A stretch of DNA of 11,455 nucleotides from Bacteroidales bacterium (GTDB taxonomy: Bacteria > Bacteroidota > Bacteroidia > Bacteroidales > JAOZVK01): the NCBI GenBank assembly GCA_029938185.1, contig JAOZVK010000139.1, positions 1 to 11,455 on the forward strand, written 5' to 3'. Positions 1-6,679 of the stretch are shown in pieces. A program made the translations under genes and the position numbers. How positions within the stretch are numbered: position 1 is the stretch's first letter; every line of letters begins with the position of its first letter. A model generated the notes under the pieces. That model ran no database searches and had not been told where the DNA came from. It saw nothing but the letters and a program-made list of their open reading frames with translations.

Positions 1-25
1 TAATTTATTAGCATTTTGCAAAAAT

Positions 26-160
26 AGGTCTTTATTATTAATATTCAAACATCTGAGTTATTAAAAATCATCATGTAGAGTAGTAAAATTATCAAAACTT
101 AATAAAAAATTATTCTATTGTATTAAAACTTTTGTATGGGTGCTTATATTTCCGTTTAGG
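26..160 (+). repeat. Possible decayed copy of family C element (C0)
   Basis: The segment starts with AGGTCTTTATTATT, a weak match to the family C left end. It shares ATCATGTAG with copy C1, and AAAACTTTTGTATGGGTGCT (about 125-144) closely matches the right part of the copy in the sdhC-sdhA spacer. The matches occur in the same order as in better copies, but the left end is poorly kept. The boundaries and the assignment are tentative. Confidence 0.35.
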
Positions 161-298
161 CAATTCACAATAAATAATTAGCCAATTTGCACGCAGGTAT
201 TTTAAGCTTTAACAATTCAAAAAATACGATAATATCGGGAATATTTGAGTGTTTTTTGAAGCCGTTAAAGGTTAAAATAACAAATGCAAATGGTTAAT

Positions 299-420
299 TA
301 AGGTCTTCGACCTATTTAATGTGGCTTACACATTTTTATAAATTGCTATCATGTAGCTAATTGTACAAAAACAAATGCTGAAAAACTTTTGTAAGACTAC
401 TTATTATTTGTGATTTGCCT
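299..420 (+). repeat. Family C MITE/ERIC-like element, copy C1
   Basis: The copy begins TAAGGTCTTCGACCTATTTA, continues AATGTGGCTTACAC, and near its right end reads AAAAACTTTTGTAAGACTAC. Nearly the whole length aligns with the reverse complement of copy C2 (1303-1419): the left palindrome, ATGTGGCTT, TTTTTATAAA, CTATCAT and CTTTTGTAAGAC match in order. C1 and C2 therefore lie in inverted orientation on either side of trmB. No coding sequence lies inside. The right boundary is set by comparison with C2 and is approximate. Confidence 0.75.
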
Positions 421-588
421 TATACTGAATATGTATTTATTGATAAATAATTACTTCCGTATAAGAGCATATTATTTATATCAACCCAGATTACCATCGA
501 GGCTAGCTATATATCATGCCCAAAGGTATTTAACTTTCGTATATTTATAAATTTTTCATCTATTATTTAAACTGTTAGCTAAAAAACA
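421..588. other. AT-rich spacer without recognised feature
   Basis: This is the stretch between copy C1 and the 3' end of trmB. I see no open frame with coding character, no strong terminator hairpin with a T-run for trmB, and no RNA gene. Together with 161-298 it makes up the non-repeat part of a roughly 590-nt gene-free region at the left edge. Confidence 0.5.
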
Positions 589-1287
589 TTAAAAATGAAA
601 CTTGCCCTCTTTTATATTAATAGATTTATCTAAAATGAATTTGATGTAAGTAATTTTCATTTGTTTTTCAAGATAAATTTTTTCATAGTGAGTTTTTATT
701 GATAAGATATCGTTCGAAATATTAGAGCAATACAAATCATCTGTAAATTCAATTATTTTCAGTTTATTTCTACTAAGCAAAGTTTTTGTATATTTATGTA
801 ATATGTTACTATCTGTTTTTAAATGAATAATACAATCATCAACTACAATTTTTTGATATAAACTTAAAAACCTTGATGAACTTAGTCTTTTTTTTACTTT
901 TTTTAACTGGGGGTCAGGAAATGTAATCCAGATTTCACTAACTTCATTTGACAAAAAAAATGAGTTAATATTTTCGATACTCATTCTTACAAAAGCAACA
1001 TTATACAGTTTTTGTTCAGTTGCATCTTTACTACCTTTCCAAATACGAGCTCCTTTTATATCAATTCCTATATAGTTTTTGTTTGGATTTTTTTTTGCCA
1101 AAGCTATTGTATATTCTCCTTTTCCACAGCCAAGTTCAAGAACAATCGGGTTGTTATTTTTGAAATAATCTCTATTCCATTTTCCTTTTAGTATAAAATC
1201 GTTGTTTAGAATATCATAATAAGAAGGTTCAAAAACATTATTAAATGTTTTCATTTCTTCAAAGTGTTGTAATTTTCTTTTAGTCAT
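589..1287 (-). CDS. trmB: tRNA (guanine-N7-)-methyltransferase TrmB
   Basis: Predicted SAM-dependent methyltransferase that makes m7G46 in the variable loop of tRNAs (EC 2.1.1.33), a cytoplasmic enzyme. The 232-aa protein has the family landmarks in order: the SAM-binding glycine-rich motif ELGCGKGEYT (51-60), NYIGIDIKG (71-79) with the acidic residue after strand 2, the catalytic-region signature ITFPDPQLKK (121-130), HLKTDS (155-160), and the C-terminal THYE (199-202) used in tRNA/SAM binding. Length is normal for the family. The start is an ATG directly followed by MTKRKLQHFEEMKTF, a plausible N-terminus. There is no clear Shine-Dalgarno. A family C repeat begins about 16 nt upstream of the start codon, so the 5' leader probably lies within or just beside it. 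The gene is monocistronic: the upstream sdh operon ends in its own terminator. Function is confident from motifs. Confidence 0.93.
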   Translation of the reverse strand: MTKRKLQHFEEMKTFNNVFEPSYYDILNNDFILKGKWNRDYFKNNNPIVLELGCGKGEYTIALAKKNPNKNYIGIDIKGARIWKGSKDATEQKLYNVAFVRMSIENINSFFLSNEVSEIWITFPDPQLKKVKKRLSSSRFLSLYQKIVVDDCIIHLKTDSNILHKYTKTLLSRNKLKIIEFTDDLYCSNISNDILSIKTHYEKIYLEKQMKITYIKFILDKSINIKEGKFHF

Positions 1288-1302
1288 TTTATTTATAAAA
1301 AA

Positions 1303-1419
1303 TGGCTCTTTGAGCCTTTTTAAGTTGTCTTACAAAAGTTTTTGCCATTTACATTTTGTAATCAATTATATGATAGTAGTTTATAAAAACACGCAAGCCA
1401 CATTAAGTCGAAGACCTTA
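1303..1419 (-). repeat. Family C element, copy C2 (both ends preserved)
   Basis: This copy shows both termini, so it defines the element. The right edge in plus coordinates is GTCGAAGACCTTA (1407-1419), the standard AAGGTC end. The left edge is GGCTCTTTGAGCC (1304-1316) followed by TTTTTAAGTTGTCTTAC, a divergent version of the same end in opposite orientation. The element is thus about 117 bp with inverted ends of about 30 bp, each containing a 5-bp-stem mini-palindrome. Four bases (ATAG) are missing next to the right palindrome relative to other copies. It lies immediately upstream of trmB. Confidence 0.75.
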
Positions 1420-1451
1420 CCTTGCTTATACCTAAATAATCCTAAATTATA

Positions 1452-1486
1452 TAAAAAGAAAAAAAGCCGCACAAAATGCAGCTTTT
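1452..1486 (-). terminator. Rho-independent terminator of the sdhCAB operon
   Basis: Read on the minus strand, AAAAGCTGCA (1486-1477) pairs with TGCGGCTTTT (1471-1462) around a 5-nt loop: a 10-bp stem with one G-U pair, followed by a T-rich tract ending near 1452. It lies about 130 nt past the sdhB stop. The A-run on the other side would let it act on plus-strand transcripts too, but there is no plus-strand gene to the left. Confidence 0.75.
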
Positions 1487-1494
1487 ATATAGTG

Positions 1495-1514
1495 TTGTGG
1501 TATAAAATCCACAA
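1495..1514. other. Small hairpin downstream of sdhB
   Basis: TTGTGG (1495-1500) and CCACAA (1509-1514) form a perfect 6-bp stem with an 8-nt AT-rich loop. It sits between copy C3 and the main terminator in the sdh 3' region. It has no T-run of its own, and its role is unknown. Confidence 0.4.
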
Positions 1515-1521
1515 ATTTATT

Positions 1522-1615
1522 TCAGTTTTTAATTAATCAATAAAAGATTTTGCCTATTGCAATAAAGAGTGAACCTATCAAGCGTAAGCAACATTAAAAA
1601 GGTCGTAGACCTTTA
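1522..1615 (-). repeat. Family C element, copy C3, abutting the sdhB stop
   Basis: On the minus strand it reads TAAAGGTCTACGACCTTTTT directly from the sdhB stop codon, then AATGTTGCTTACGC. The inner part TTTTTAATTAATCAATAAAAGATTTTGCC matches the corresponding part of C2 in order, so the copy extends to about 1522, with a shorter middle. The AGGTC/GACCT stem extends to 7 bp here (AAAGGTC/GACCTTT) and is followed by T residues, so it resembles a weak terminator. Confidence 0.7.
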
Positions 1616-2371
1616 ATCTTTTACTTTTGCAACTAAATATTCTCTGTTTAATCTGGCAATATGTGCAATAGAAATTCCCTTAGGACATTCAACTTCACAA
1701 GCTCCTGTATTACTGCAATTACCAAAACCAAGTTCATCCATTTTTGCAACCATATTCTTAGCTCTTATGCTTGCCTCAATTTTACCTTGTGGCAGTAAAG
1801 CCAATTGTGATACTTTTGCAGCAACAAACAACATTGCAGAAGAGTTCTTACAAGTAGCTGCACATGAACCACAACCAATACAAGCTGCTGCATCCATTGC
1901 TTCGTCAGCATCAGGTTTAGCTATTGGTATAGCATTGGCATCAGGAATACCTCCAGTTGAAATAGAAACAAAACCACCTGCTTGCATTATTTTATCATAT
2001 GCAGTTCTATCAACCATCAAATCTTTTATTACTGGAAAGCCTCCTGCTCTCCAAGGTTCAATAGATATTGTTTCTCCATCTTTAAAAGTTCGCATGTGTA
2101 ATTGACATGTTGTTATTTCTGTATCAGGGCCATGTGCTCTTCCGTTTATAAACAAGCTACACATACCACAAATACCCTCTCTACAATCATGGTCAAAAGC
2201 TACAGGCTCTTTACTCTCGTTTACAAGTTGTTCGTTTAGAACATCAACCATTTCGAGAAAAGAGCTATCAGTAGATATATTTTTGACTTCATATATTTCA
2301 AATTTTCCTTTTGTCTTGGCATTCAGCTGCCGCCATACTTTCAATTTGAGATTTATAGTTTTTGAAGACAT
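1613..2371 (-). CDS. sdhB: Succinate dehydrogenase/fumarate reductase iron-sulfur subunit
   Basis: Electron-transfer subunit of respiratory complex II or quinol:fumarate reductase, passing electrons between the SdhA flavin and the membrane quinone site in SdhC. The 252-aa protein has an N-terminal ferredoxin-like domain with the [2Fe-2S] ligands in CREGICGMC (C63, C68, C71) and C89. The C-terminal domain has CIGCGSCAATC (C164, C167, C170, C174) plus C219, C225 (GACEVEC) and C229 for the [4Fe-4S] and [3Fe-4S] clusters. All expected cysteines are present. It is the last gene of sdhC-sdhA-sdhB. The 256-nt gap to sdhA is unusually long for this operon and is largely repeat sequence. Its stop codon runs straight into family C copy C3. 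The start ATG gives MSSKTINLKLKVWRQ, typical of this subfamily. Direction (oxidation or reduction) cannot be settled from sequence. Confidence 0.95.
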   Translation of the reverse strand: MSSKTINLKLKVWRQLNAKTKGKFEIYEVKNISTDSSFLEMVDVLNEQLVNESKEPVAFDHDCREGICGMCSLFINGRAHGPDTEITTCQLHMRTFKDGETISIEPWRAGGFPVIKDLMVDRTAYDKIMQAGGFVSISTGGIPDANAIPIAKPDADEAMDAAACIGCGSCAATCKNSSAMLFVAAKVSQLALLPQGKIEASIRAKNMVAKMDELGFGNCSNTGACEVECPKGISIAHIARLNREYLVAKVKD

Positions 2372-2405
2372 ATTATTTTTTTTTAAATTTTCTTAAAATA
2401 AGCAC

Positions 2406-2500
2406 TAAGGTCTTCGACCTATTTAATACTGTTAGATGCATGCTATATTAATAAATACCTTATAAAATGTGGGAAAATTTTTGTTACTACTTTGTGCTAT
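2406..2500 (+). repeat. Family C element, copy C4, in the sdhA-sdhB spacer
   Basis: It begins TAAGGTCTTCGACCTATTTA, identical to C1 and to the C5 end through this stretch. The interior diverges (ACTGTTAGATGCATGC), and the right part GGAAAATTTTTGTTACTAC corresponds to GAAAAACTTTTGTAAGACTAC of C1. The AAGGTC end lies 34 nt upstream of the sdhB start, so the element is in the untranslated RNA between sdhA and sdhB. The right boundary is approximate. Confidence 0.7.
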
Positions 2501-2532
2501 TTATTGTTTCAAAAAAGATTTTCCTTACTCAA

Positions 2533-2625
2533 GGTATTTAGCTTTTAGCTTTTATAATTACACAATATTAAGTTTTTATTCTTTAAATATTATATTGTAG
2601 TCAAAACAGCTAAAAGCTAATAGCC
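2533..2625. repeat. Long imperfect palindrome directly after sdhA
   Basis: The left arm GGTATTTAGCTTTTAGCT (from 2533) pairs with the right arm AGCTAAAAGCTAATAGCC (2608-2625), and further inside CACAATATTA pairs with TATATTGTAG. The whole 93 bp could fold into one long hairpin in the sdh mRNA, ending 2 nt from the sdhA stop codon. It differs from families A and C. It could be another mobile palindromic element or an RNA-stability structure; no target duplication is evident. Confidence 0.6.
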
Positions 2626-2627
2626 AA

Positions 2628-4583
2628 TTATGCAGTTTTATAATTACGTGTTTTTACTTCAATTTCTTCATATTTAAGTGGCTCTTTGTGTAATTCTGGT
2701 TCTTTTCCGTCACCTTTATACTCCCAAGCCGAAACAAACATATAATCGCTATCATTTCGTTCTGCTTCACCATCTTCTGTTCTAAACTCAGTTCTGAAAT
2801 GTCCACCACATGATTCTTCACGAGTCAAAGCATCTCTTGCCATAAGTTCACCTATTTCTAAAAAGTCGGCTACACGGTTTGCTTTTTCAAGTTCAACATT
2901 TACTGTATCTGTTTCTCCAGGGATTTTTAAATCTTCCCAAAACTCTTTACGTATTTGTTGAATTTCTGCAATTGCTTCTTTTAAACTTTTCCCGTTTCTT
3001 GCCATACCTACTTTATCCCACATAACTTTACCAAGTCGTTTGTGAAACGAATCAACAGATTGTTTGCCTTTTATATTCATTAATTTATCAACATGTACTT
3101 TTACAGCTTTTTCGGCTTCGATAAATTCTTTTTGTGTTTTTGGATCCATTCTTGGAGTATCAAACTCATATGCCAAATAGTTTTGTATTGTGTATGGTAA
3201 TACAAAATAACCGTCAGCAAGACCTTGCATTAATGCTGAAGCTCCAAGTCGGTTTGCGCCATGGTCTGAAAAGTTGGCTTCACCTGCTGCAAATAATCCT
3301 GGTACTGATGTTTGTAGTTCATAATCTACCCAAATACCTCCCATTGTGTAATGTATTGCGGGGAATATTTTCATAGGTGTTTTGTATGGATTATCATCTG
3401 TTATTTTTCCATACATTTGGAATAGGTTTCCATATCTTGCTTCAATAACATCTTTTCCAAGTCTTTCTATTGCGTATTTAAAGTCAAGAAAAACTCCTTC
3501 TTTTTTTGGATTATTTTCAATACCAAAGCCGGCATCGGTTCTTTCTTTGGCTGCTCTTGCTGCAACGTCTCTTGGTACAAGGTTCCCAAATGCAGGATAG
3601 CGTCTTTCTAAATAAAAATCTCTATCTTCATCAGGTATATCCTCTGCTCGTTTTGTTCCTTCGCGAACTGCTTTTGCGTCTTCTATTTTCTTTGGAACCC
3701 AAATTCTACCATCGTTACGTAAACTTTCGCTCATTAGTGTTAATTTTGATTGAAAATCTCCGTGTTGAGGTATTGCTGTTGGGTGAATTTGTACAAAACA
3801 AGGATTAGCCATATATGCTCCTTTTTTATATGCTTTCCATGCTGCACTACCATTTGAACCCATTGCATTTGTCGATAAAAAGAATACGTTTCCGTAACCT
3901 CCTGTGGCAAGTACAACTGCATGTCCAAAATGACTTTCTATTTTTCCATCGGTAAGATTTCTGGTAACAATTCCTCTTGTTTTACCATCTACTATTACCA
4001 AATCCATTAGCTCTGTTCTGTTGTACATTTCTACATTTCCAAGTCCAATTTGGCGACTTAATGCACTGTATGCTCCAAGAAGAAGTTGCTGACCTGTTTG
4101 TCCTCTTGCATAAAATGTTCTTGAAACAAGTGCTCCACCAAACGACCTGTTGTCTAACAATCCGCCATAGTCTCTTGCAAAAGGAACACCTTGAGCAACT
4201 GATTGGTCAATGATACTATTACTAACTTCTGCCAGACGATATACATTTGATTCTCTTGCTCGGTAATCGCCTCCTTTTATTGTGTCATAAAACAATCGGT
4301 ATACAGTATCTCCATCATTTGGATAATTTTTTGCTGCATTTATACCTCCTTGTGCTGCAATACTATGCGCTCTACGAGGGCTGTCTTGGTAACAAAAATT
4401 CTTTACTCTAAATCCTAATTCAGCTAAACTTGCAGCAGCAGCTCCACCGGCTAGTCCGGTTCCTATAACTATCACATCTATTTTTCGCTTGTTTGCTGGA
4501 TTAACTAAGTTTTGATGGGCTTTGTAATTACTCCATTTGTCTTTGAGTTTTCCTTCAGGTATTTTTGAATCTAATTTTGCCAT
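2628..4583 (-). CDS. sdhA: Succinate dehydrogenase/fumarate reductase flavoprotein subunit
   Basis: Catalytic FAD subunit interconverting succinate and fumarate (EC 1.3.5.1 or 1.3.5.4), facing the cytoplasm and attached to the membrane through SdhB and SdhC. The 651-aa length fits the longer Bacteroidota/epsilonproteobacterial type. The Rossmann dinucleotide motif is GTGLAGG (41-47). RRAHSIAAQGG (70-80) carries H73, the expected covalent FAD attachment site. ATGGYGNVF begins at 226, HPTA (H267) belongs to the substrate region, and HGANRLGAS (H441-R445) is the conserved C-terminal FAD/active-site segment. The start at ATG 4583 gives MAKLDSKIPEGKLKDKW, typical of the subfamily. It is preceded by a 140-nt spacer filled by repeat C5 and followed by the 93-bp palindrome. 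No frameshifts or missing motifs were seen. Confidence 0.96.
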   Translation of the reverse strand: MAKLDSKIPEGKLKDKWSNYKAHQNLVNPANKRKIDVIVIGTGLAGGAAAASLAELGFRVKNFCYQDSPRRAHSIAAQGGINAAKNYPNDGDTVYRLFYDTIKGGDYRARESNVYRLAEVSNSIIDQSVAQGVPFARDYGGLLDNRSFGGALVSRTFYARGQTGQQLLLGAYSALSRQIGLGNVEMYNRTELMDLVIVDGKTRGIVTRNLTDGKIESHFGHAVVLATGGYGNVFFLSTNAMGSNGSAAWKAYKKGAYMANPCFVQIHPTAIPQHGDFQSKLTLMSESLRNDGRIWVPKKIEDAKAVREGTKRAEDIPDEDRDFYLERRYPAFGNLVPRDVAARAAKERTDAGFGIENNPKKEGVFLDFKYAIERLGKDVIEARYGNLFQMYGKITDDNPYKTPMKIFPAIHYTMGGIWVDYELQTSVPGLFAAGEANFSDHGANRLGASALMQGLADGYFVLPYTIQNYLAYEFDTPRMDPKTQKEFIEAEKAVKVHVDKLMNIKGKQSVDSFHKRLGKVMWDKVGMARNGKSLKEAIAEIQQIRKEFWEDLKIPGETDTVNVELEKANRVADFLEIGELMARDALTREESCGGHFRTEFRTEDGEAERNDSDYMFVSAWEYKGDGKEPELHKEPLKYEEIEVKTRNYKTA

Positions 4584-4595
4584 AATATTATAATC

Positions 4596-4715
4596 TAAGG
4601 TCTTCGACCTATTTATTGTTGCTTACGCAAAAAAGTAACAAACTGTGCTTCTGAATGTATTTATAAAAAAAACAAAAACACTTGTATGGGTGCTAAACAA
4701 CTTAAATTAGCTTAA
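4596..4715 (+). repeat. Family C element, copy C5, filling the sdhC-sdhA spacer
   Basis: The left end TAAGGTCTTCGACCTATTTA lies 12 nt upstream of the sdhA start and is followed by TTGTTGCTTACGCA, the best-kept version of the inner end. The right part CACTTGTATGGGTGCTAAAC then AACTTAAATTAGCTT matches the right end of C2 (ACAACTTAAAAAGGCTC on the same strand) and the TGTATGGGTGCT of C0. Since sdhC stops at 4724 and sdhA starts at 4583, about 120 of the 140 spacer bases belong to the element. Confidence 0.75.
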
Positions 4716-4723
4716 AAAATTAA

Positions 4724-5413
4724 TTAATTACTAAAAATTAAAAAGTAAAGAGGGATTATAGAAAATCCTGCTGCAATAAATACTGCATATAAACTTCCTA
4801 ATACTTTTAGTCGCTTTTTCCATAAGTCGTTACTCAATCCCAGTGTTTGGAATGCTGACCAAAATGCGTGATTTAAATGCAAGCCTAATGCTACAACTCC
4901 TACAATATAGAGCAAACAATAAACAATACCCAAGGTTCCTGCTGTAAAAAGCCCTGCTACTAAGGCATATGAATTATGCATCATTACACCATCAACACTT
5001 ACTTCTGCCAATAATGTATCGCCAGAAATTTTCATTTTCCAGAAAAAGTTAATGATATGGATTACTAAAAATACTAATACAAATGTTCCTAATACATACA
5101 TGTTTCTTGATGTCCATGTACTACTTTCTTTCTGATTTACTTTACTGTATTTATTGGGTGTTGCTTTTTGATTTTGGAGTGTTAAAATGGAAGCATAAAT
5201 AATATGCACCAAAAATCCAAGTGTTAACATTGGTTGCATTATTTGTATTATAGGATTTGTATCCATAAAATGCACAACAATATTATAAGCATTTTCGCCA
5301 AACAGTAAAGCCAAATTTGCAAATAAGTGTACCAGCAAGAATGTTATTAAAAACAATCCTGATATACTCATTAAAAATTTCTGACCAATCGAAGATTTTA
5401 AAAAACTACTCAT
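4724..5413 (-). CDS. sdhC: Succinate dehydrogenase cytochrome b subunit (single-anchor, five-helix type)
   Basis: Membrane anchor and quinone-binding subunit of the complex. The 229-aa protein has five predicted membrane helices at about 14-36, 59-80, 104-125, 155-178 and 204-226. This is the layout of the one-polypeptide, dihaem type B anchor (Bacillus, Wolinella, Bacteroidota) rather than the separate SdhC and SdhD of Proteobacteria. Histidines placed as candidate haem b ligands are H29, H70, H119 and H179/H182, inside or at the ends of helices 1-4. It is the first gene of the operon and is preceded by a candidate promoter and a perfect 16-bp palindrome. The helix count and order upstream of sdhA make the call firm; exact ligand assignments are inferred. 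Confidence 0.93.
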   Translation of the reverse strand: MSSFLKSSIGQKFLMSISGLFLITFLLVHLFANLALLFGENAYNIVVHFMDTNPIIQIMQPMLTLGFLVHIIYASILTLQNQKATPNKYSKVNQKESSTWTSRNMYVLGTFVLVFLVIHIINFFWKMKISGDTLLAEVSVDGVMMHNSYALVAGLFTAGTLGIVYCLLYIVGVVALGLHLNHAFWSAFQTLGLSNDLWKKRLKVLGSLYAVFIAAGFSIIPLYFLIFSN

Positions 5414-5461
5414 AAGGCTAATTTTTAACTGTTTTTTAATTTTGATTTAATTAATAATTCT

Positions 5462-5469
5462 CAAAAATA
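5462..5469 (-). promoter_or_regulatory. Candidate -7 box of the sdh operon promoter
   Basis: On the minus strand this reads TATTTTTG, a perfect fit to the Bacteroidota -7 consensus TAnnTTTG, about 50 nt upstream of the sdhC start. TTTG sequences occur upstream, but with a spacing (14 or 9 nt) shorter than the usual 19 or so for the -33 element, so the -33 element is not convincing. An activator binding at 5491-5506 could compensate. Confidence 0.45.
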
Positions 5470-5490
5470 CTTATTAAACAAAACAAAGTA

Positions 5491-5506
5491 TATGTTAATT
5501 AACATA
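5491..5506. promoter_or_regulatory. Perfect 16-bp palindrome upstream of sdhC, candidate operator
   Basis: TATGTTAATTAACATA is self-complementary over all 16 bases. Its centre is roughly 40 nt upstream of the transcription start expected from the TATTTTTG box, which is where an activator that contacts RNA polymerase would bind. A Crp/FNR-type dimer is one possibility for an energy-metabolism operon. AT-rich palindromes arise by chance more often than GC-rich ones, so this is a candidate only. Confidence 0.35.
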
Positions 5507-5556
5507 CATTGTCTAATTTTTATAAATTCTAAATAAGATAGATGTGTTAATGCCTA

Positions 5557-6330
5557 TTAAGTAAATTTCAAATGTTTTACTGATTGACCATTATTGATAA
5601 GTTCAAGCAAAGAATCAATACCTATTTTCAGGTGGTCTCTAACATAGTTATCAGTAACCAATCTATCACTTTTTATAGTTTTAACTCCTCTTGGGGTCAT
5701 TGGTTGATCAGATACAAGAAGTAAAGCTCCTGCTGGTATTTCATTTCTGAAACCTACTATGAAAATTGTGGCAGTTTCCATGTCAATTGCCATAGAACGA
5801 GTTTTTCTCAAATATTTTTTGAATCTTTTATCATACTCCCATACACGTCTATTTGTAGTGTATACTGTGCCTGTCCAATAGTCTCGCTTATGGTCTCGAA
5901 TAGTAGATGATATAGCTCTTTGTAGATTAAAGGCAGGTAGTGCAGGTATTTCTGGAGGAAGATAATCATCAGACGTTCCTTCACTTCTTATTGCTGCAAT
6001 TGGTAGAATTAAATCTCCAACTTTGTTTTTCTTTTTTAAACCTCCACATTTACCTAAAAACAATACTGCTTTTGGGTGAACAGCACTAAGCAAGTCCATA
6101 ATAGTAGCTGCATTTGGACTTCCCATACCAAAATTTATTAGTGTAATTCCATTTGCTGATACACTTGGCATAGTCGAATCTTCACCAACTATTGGAGCAT
6201 TATACCATTCTGAAAACAAATCAATGTAATGATCAAAATTTGTTAAAAGTATATATTTATTAAAATCGTCAAGTTTCCTACCTGTATATCTGGGTAGCCA
6301 ATTGTTTACTATCTCTTCTTTTGTTACCAT
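5557..6330 (-). CDS. amn: AMP nucleosidase (short Bacteroidota form)
   Basis: Predicted to hydrolyse AMP to adenine and ribose 5-phosphate (EC 3.2.2.4) in purine salvage/adenylate control. The 257-aa protein is a single nucleoside phosphorylase-like domain (PNP_UDP type). The phosphate/ribose loop region is FGMGSPNA (67-74), followed by FLGKCGGL (91-98). AIDMETATIF (181-190) holds the ribose-contacting Met-Glu signature DMET, and VSDQP (206-210) holds the purine-site Asp. It lacks the extra N-terminal domain of the about 480-aa E. coli Amn, as in the short homologues annotated in Bacteroidota. Substrate specificity is inferred from that family; a related nucleoside phosphorylase or hydrolase is the alternative. 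It is monocistronic: the nearest upstream gene is divergent, and a family C end lies about 19 nt before the ATG. Confidence 0.85.
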   Translation of the reverse strand: MVTKEEIVNNWLPRYTGRKLDDFNKYILLTNFDHYIDLFSEWYNAPIVGEDSTMPSVSANGITLINFGMGSPNAATIMDLLSAVHPKAVLFLGKCGGLKKKNKVGDLILPIAAIRSEGTSDDYLPPEIPALPAFNLQRAISSTIRDHKRDYWTGTVYTTNRRVWEYDKRFKKYLRKTRSMAIDMETATIFIVGFRNEIPAGALLLVSDQPMTPRGVKTIKSDRLVTDNYVRDHLKIGIDSLLELINNGQSVKHLKFT

Positions 6331-6348
6331 TTTTCTATAATATATTTT

Positions 6349-6366
6349 GAGGTCTTTGACCTGTTA
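6349..6366 (+). repeat. Family C end, solo copy C6, before the amn start
   Basis: GAGGTCTTTGACCTGTTA preserves the mini-palindrome AGGTC-TTT-GACCT about 19 nt upstream of the amn ATG. Sequence beyond it (about 6367-6440) no longer matches the element interior convincingly, so this is a decayed copy or an isolated end. Confidence 0.55.
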
Positions 6367-6449
6367 TAAAATTGTTTTAGTTTGATATTTAGTAATATGC
6401 ATTAATTTTACTTGAGTAAATTGAAAATATTAAGTTCCTTTATTAGTTT

Positions 6450-6575
6450 GGCTACCAGTATAAGTTAGACGCTTTTTAAACGCAAAGTTGTACAAAGTTT
6501 TACGCAAAGGTTCACTTTAACTTTATGGTTAAAACCACCTGAAAAACAAGAAAATCCAACCTTACGTAGGTGACC
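6450..6575. repeat. Family A MITE, copy A3, divergent interior
   Basis: The left end GGCTACCAGTATAAGTTAGAC matches the inverted right end of copy A1 (GGCTACCCGTCAGAAGTTGG). The right end ATCCAACCTTACGTAGGTGACC matches GTCCAACTTCTGACGGGTAGCC of A1. The flanks ATTAGTTT (6442-6449) and ATTAATTC (6576-6583) agree at 6 of 8 positions, consistent with a decayed 8-bp target duplication. The interior differs from A1 and A2: it holds repeated ACGCAAAGTT/ACAAAGTTTTACGCAAAGG units. No coding capacity. Confidence 0.65.
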
Positions 6576-6601
6576 ATTAATTCTAAAATATCTTAATAAA
6601 C

Positions 6602-6632
6602 TTTAAGAACCATAAAATTTATATTATATTTG
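6602..6632 (+). promoter_or_regulatory. Bacteroidota-type promoter for the HsdR-N gene
   Basis: TATATTTG (6625-6632) is a perfect TAnnTTTG -7 box. TTTA (6602-6605) lies 19 nt upstream, at the standard -33 distance, and matches TTTG in three of four bases. The predicted start of transcription is near 6638-6640, giving a leader of about 40 nt before the ATG at 6680. Confidence 0.6.
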
Positions 6633-6679
6633 TGTTTTTCGAATATCTTTTTTACATTAAAATAATTTTATAATTTAAA

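Noticed and set aside
1..588. RNA gene or small protein in the left spacer
   Set aside because: No tRNA-like cloverleaf, no coding-like frame and no promoter-terminator pair could be supported; the recognisable content is repeat sequence.
1304..1320. End of an ISL3-type insertion sequence, because of GGCTCTTTG
   Set aside because: The similarity is limited to a few bases, the sequence is a palindrome within family C, and no transposase fragment is nearby.
299..1419. Composite transposon carrying trmB
   Set aside because: The flanking copies are non-coding, no target duplication surrounds the unit, and trmB is a normal housekeeping gene; inverted placement alone is not enough.
1767..2105. 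Long open frame antisense to sdhB, and similar ones antisense to sdhA
   Set aside because: They overlap well-supported genes entirely, show no family motifs, and are explained by the composition of the coding strand.
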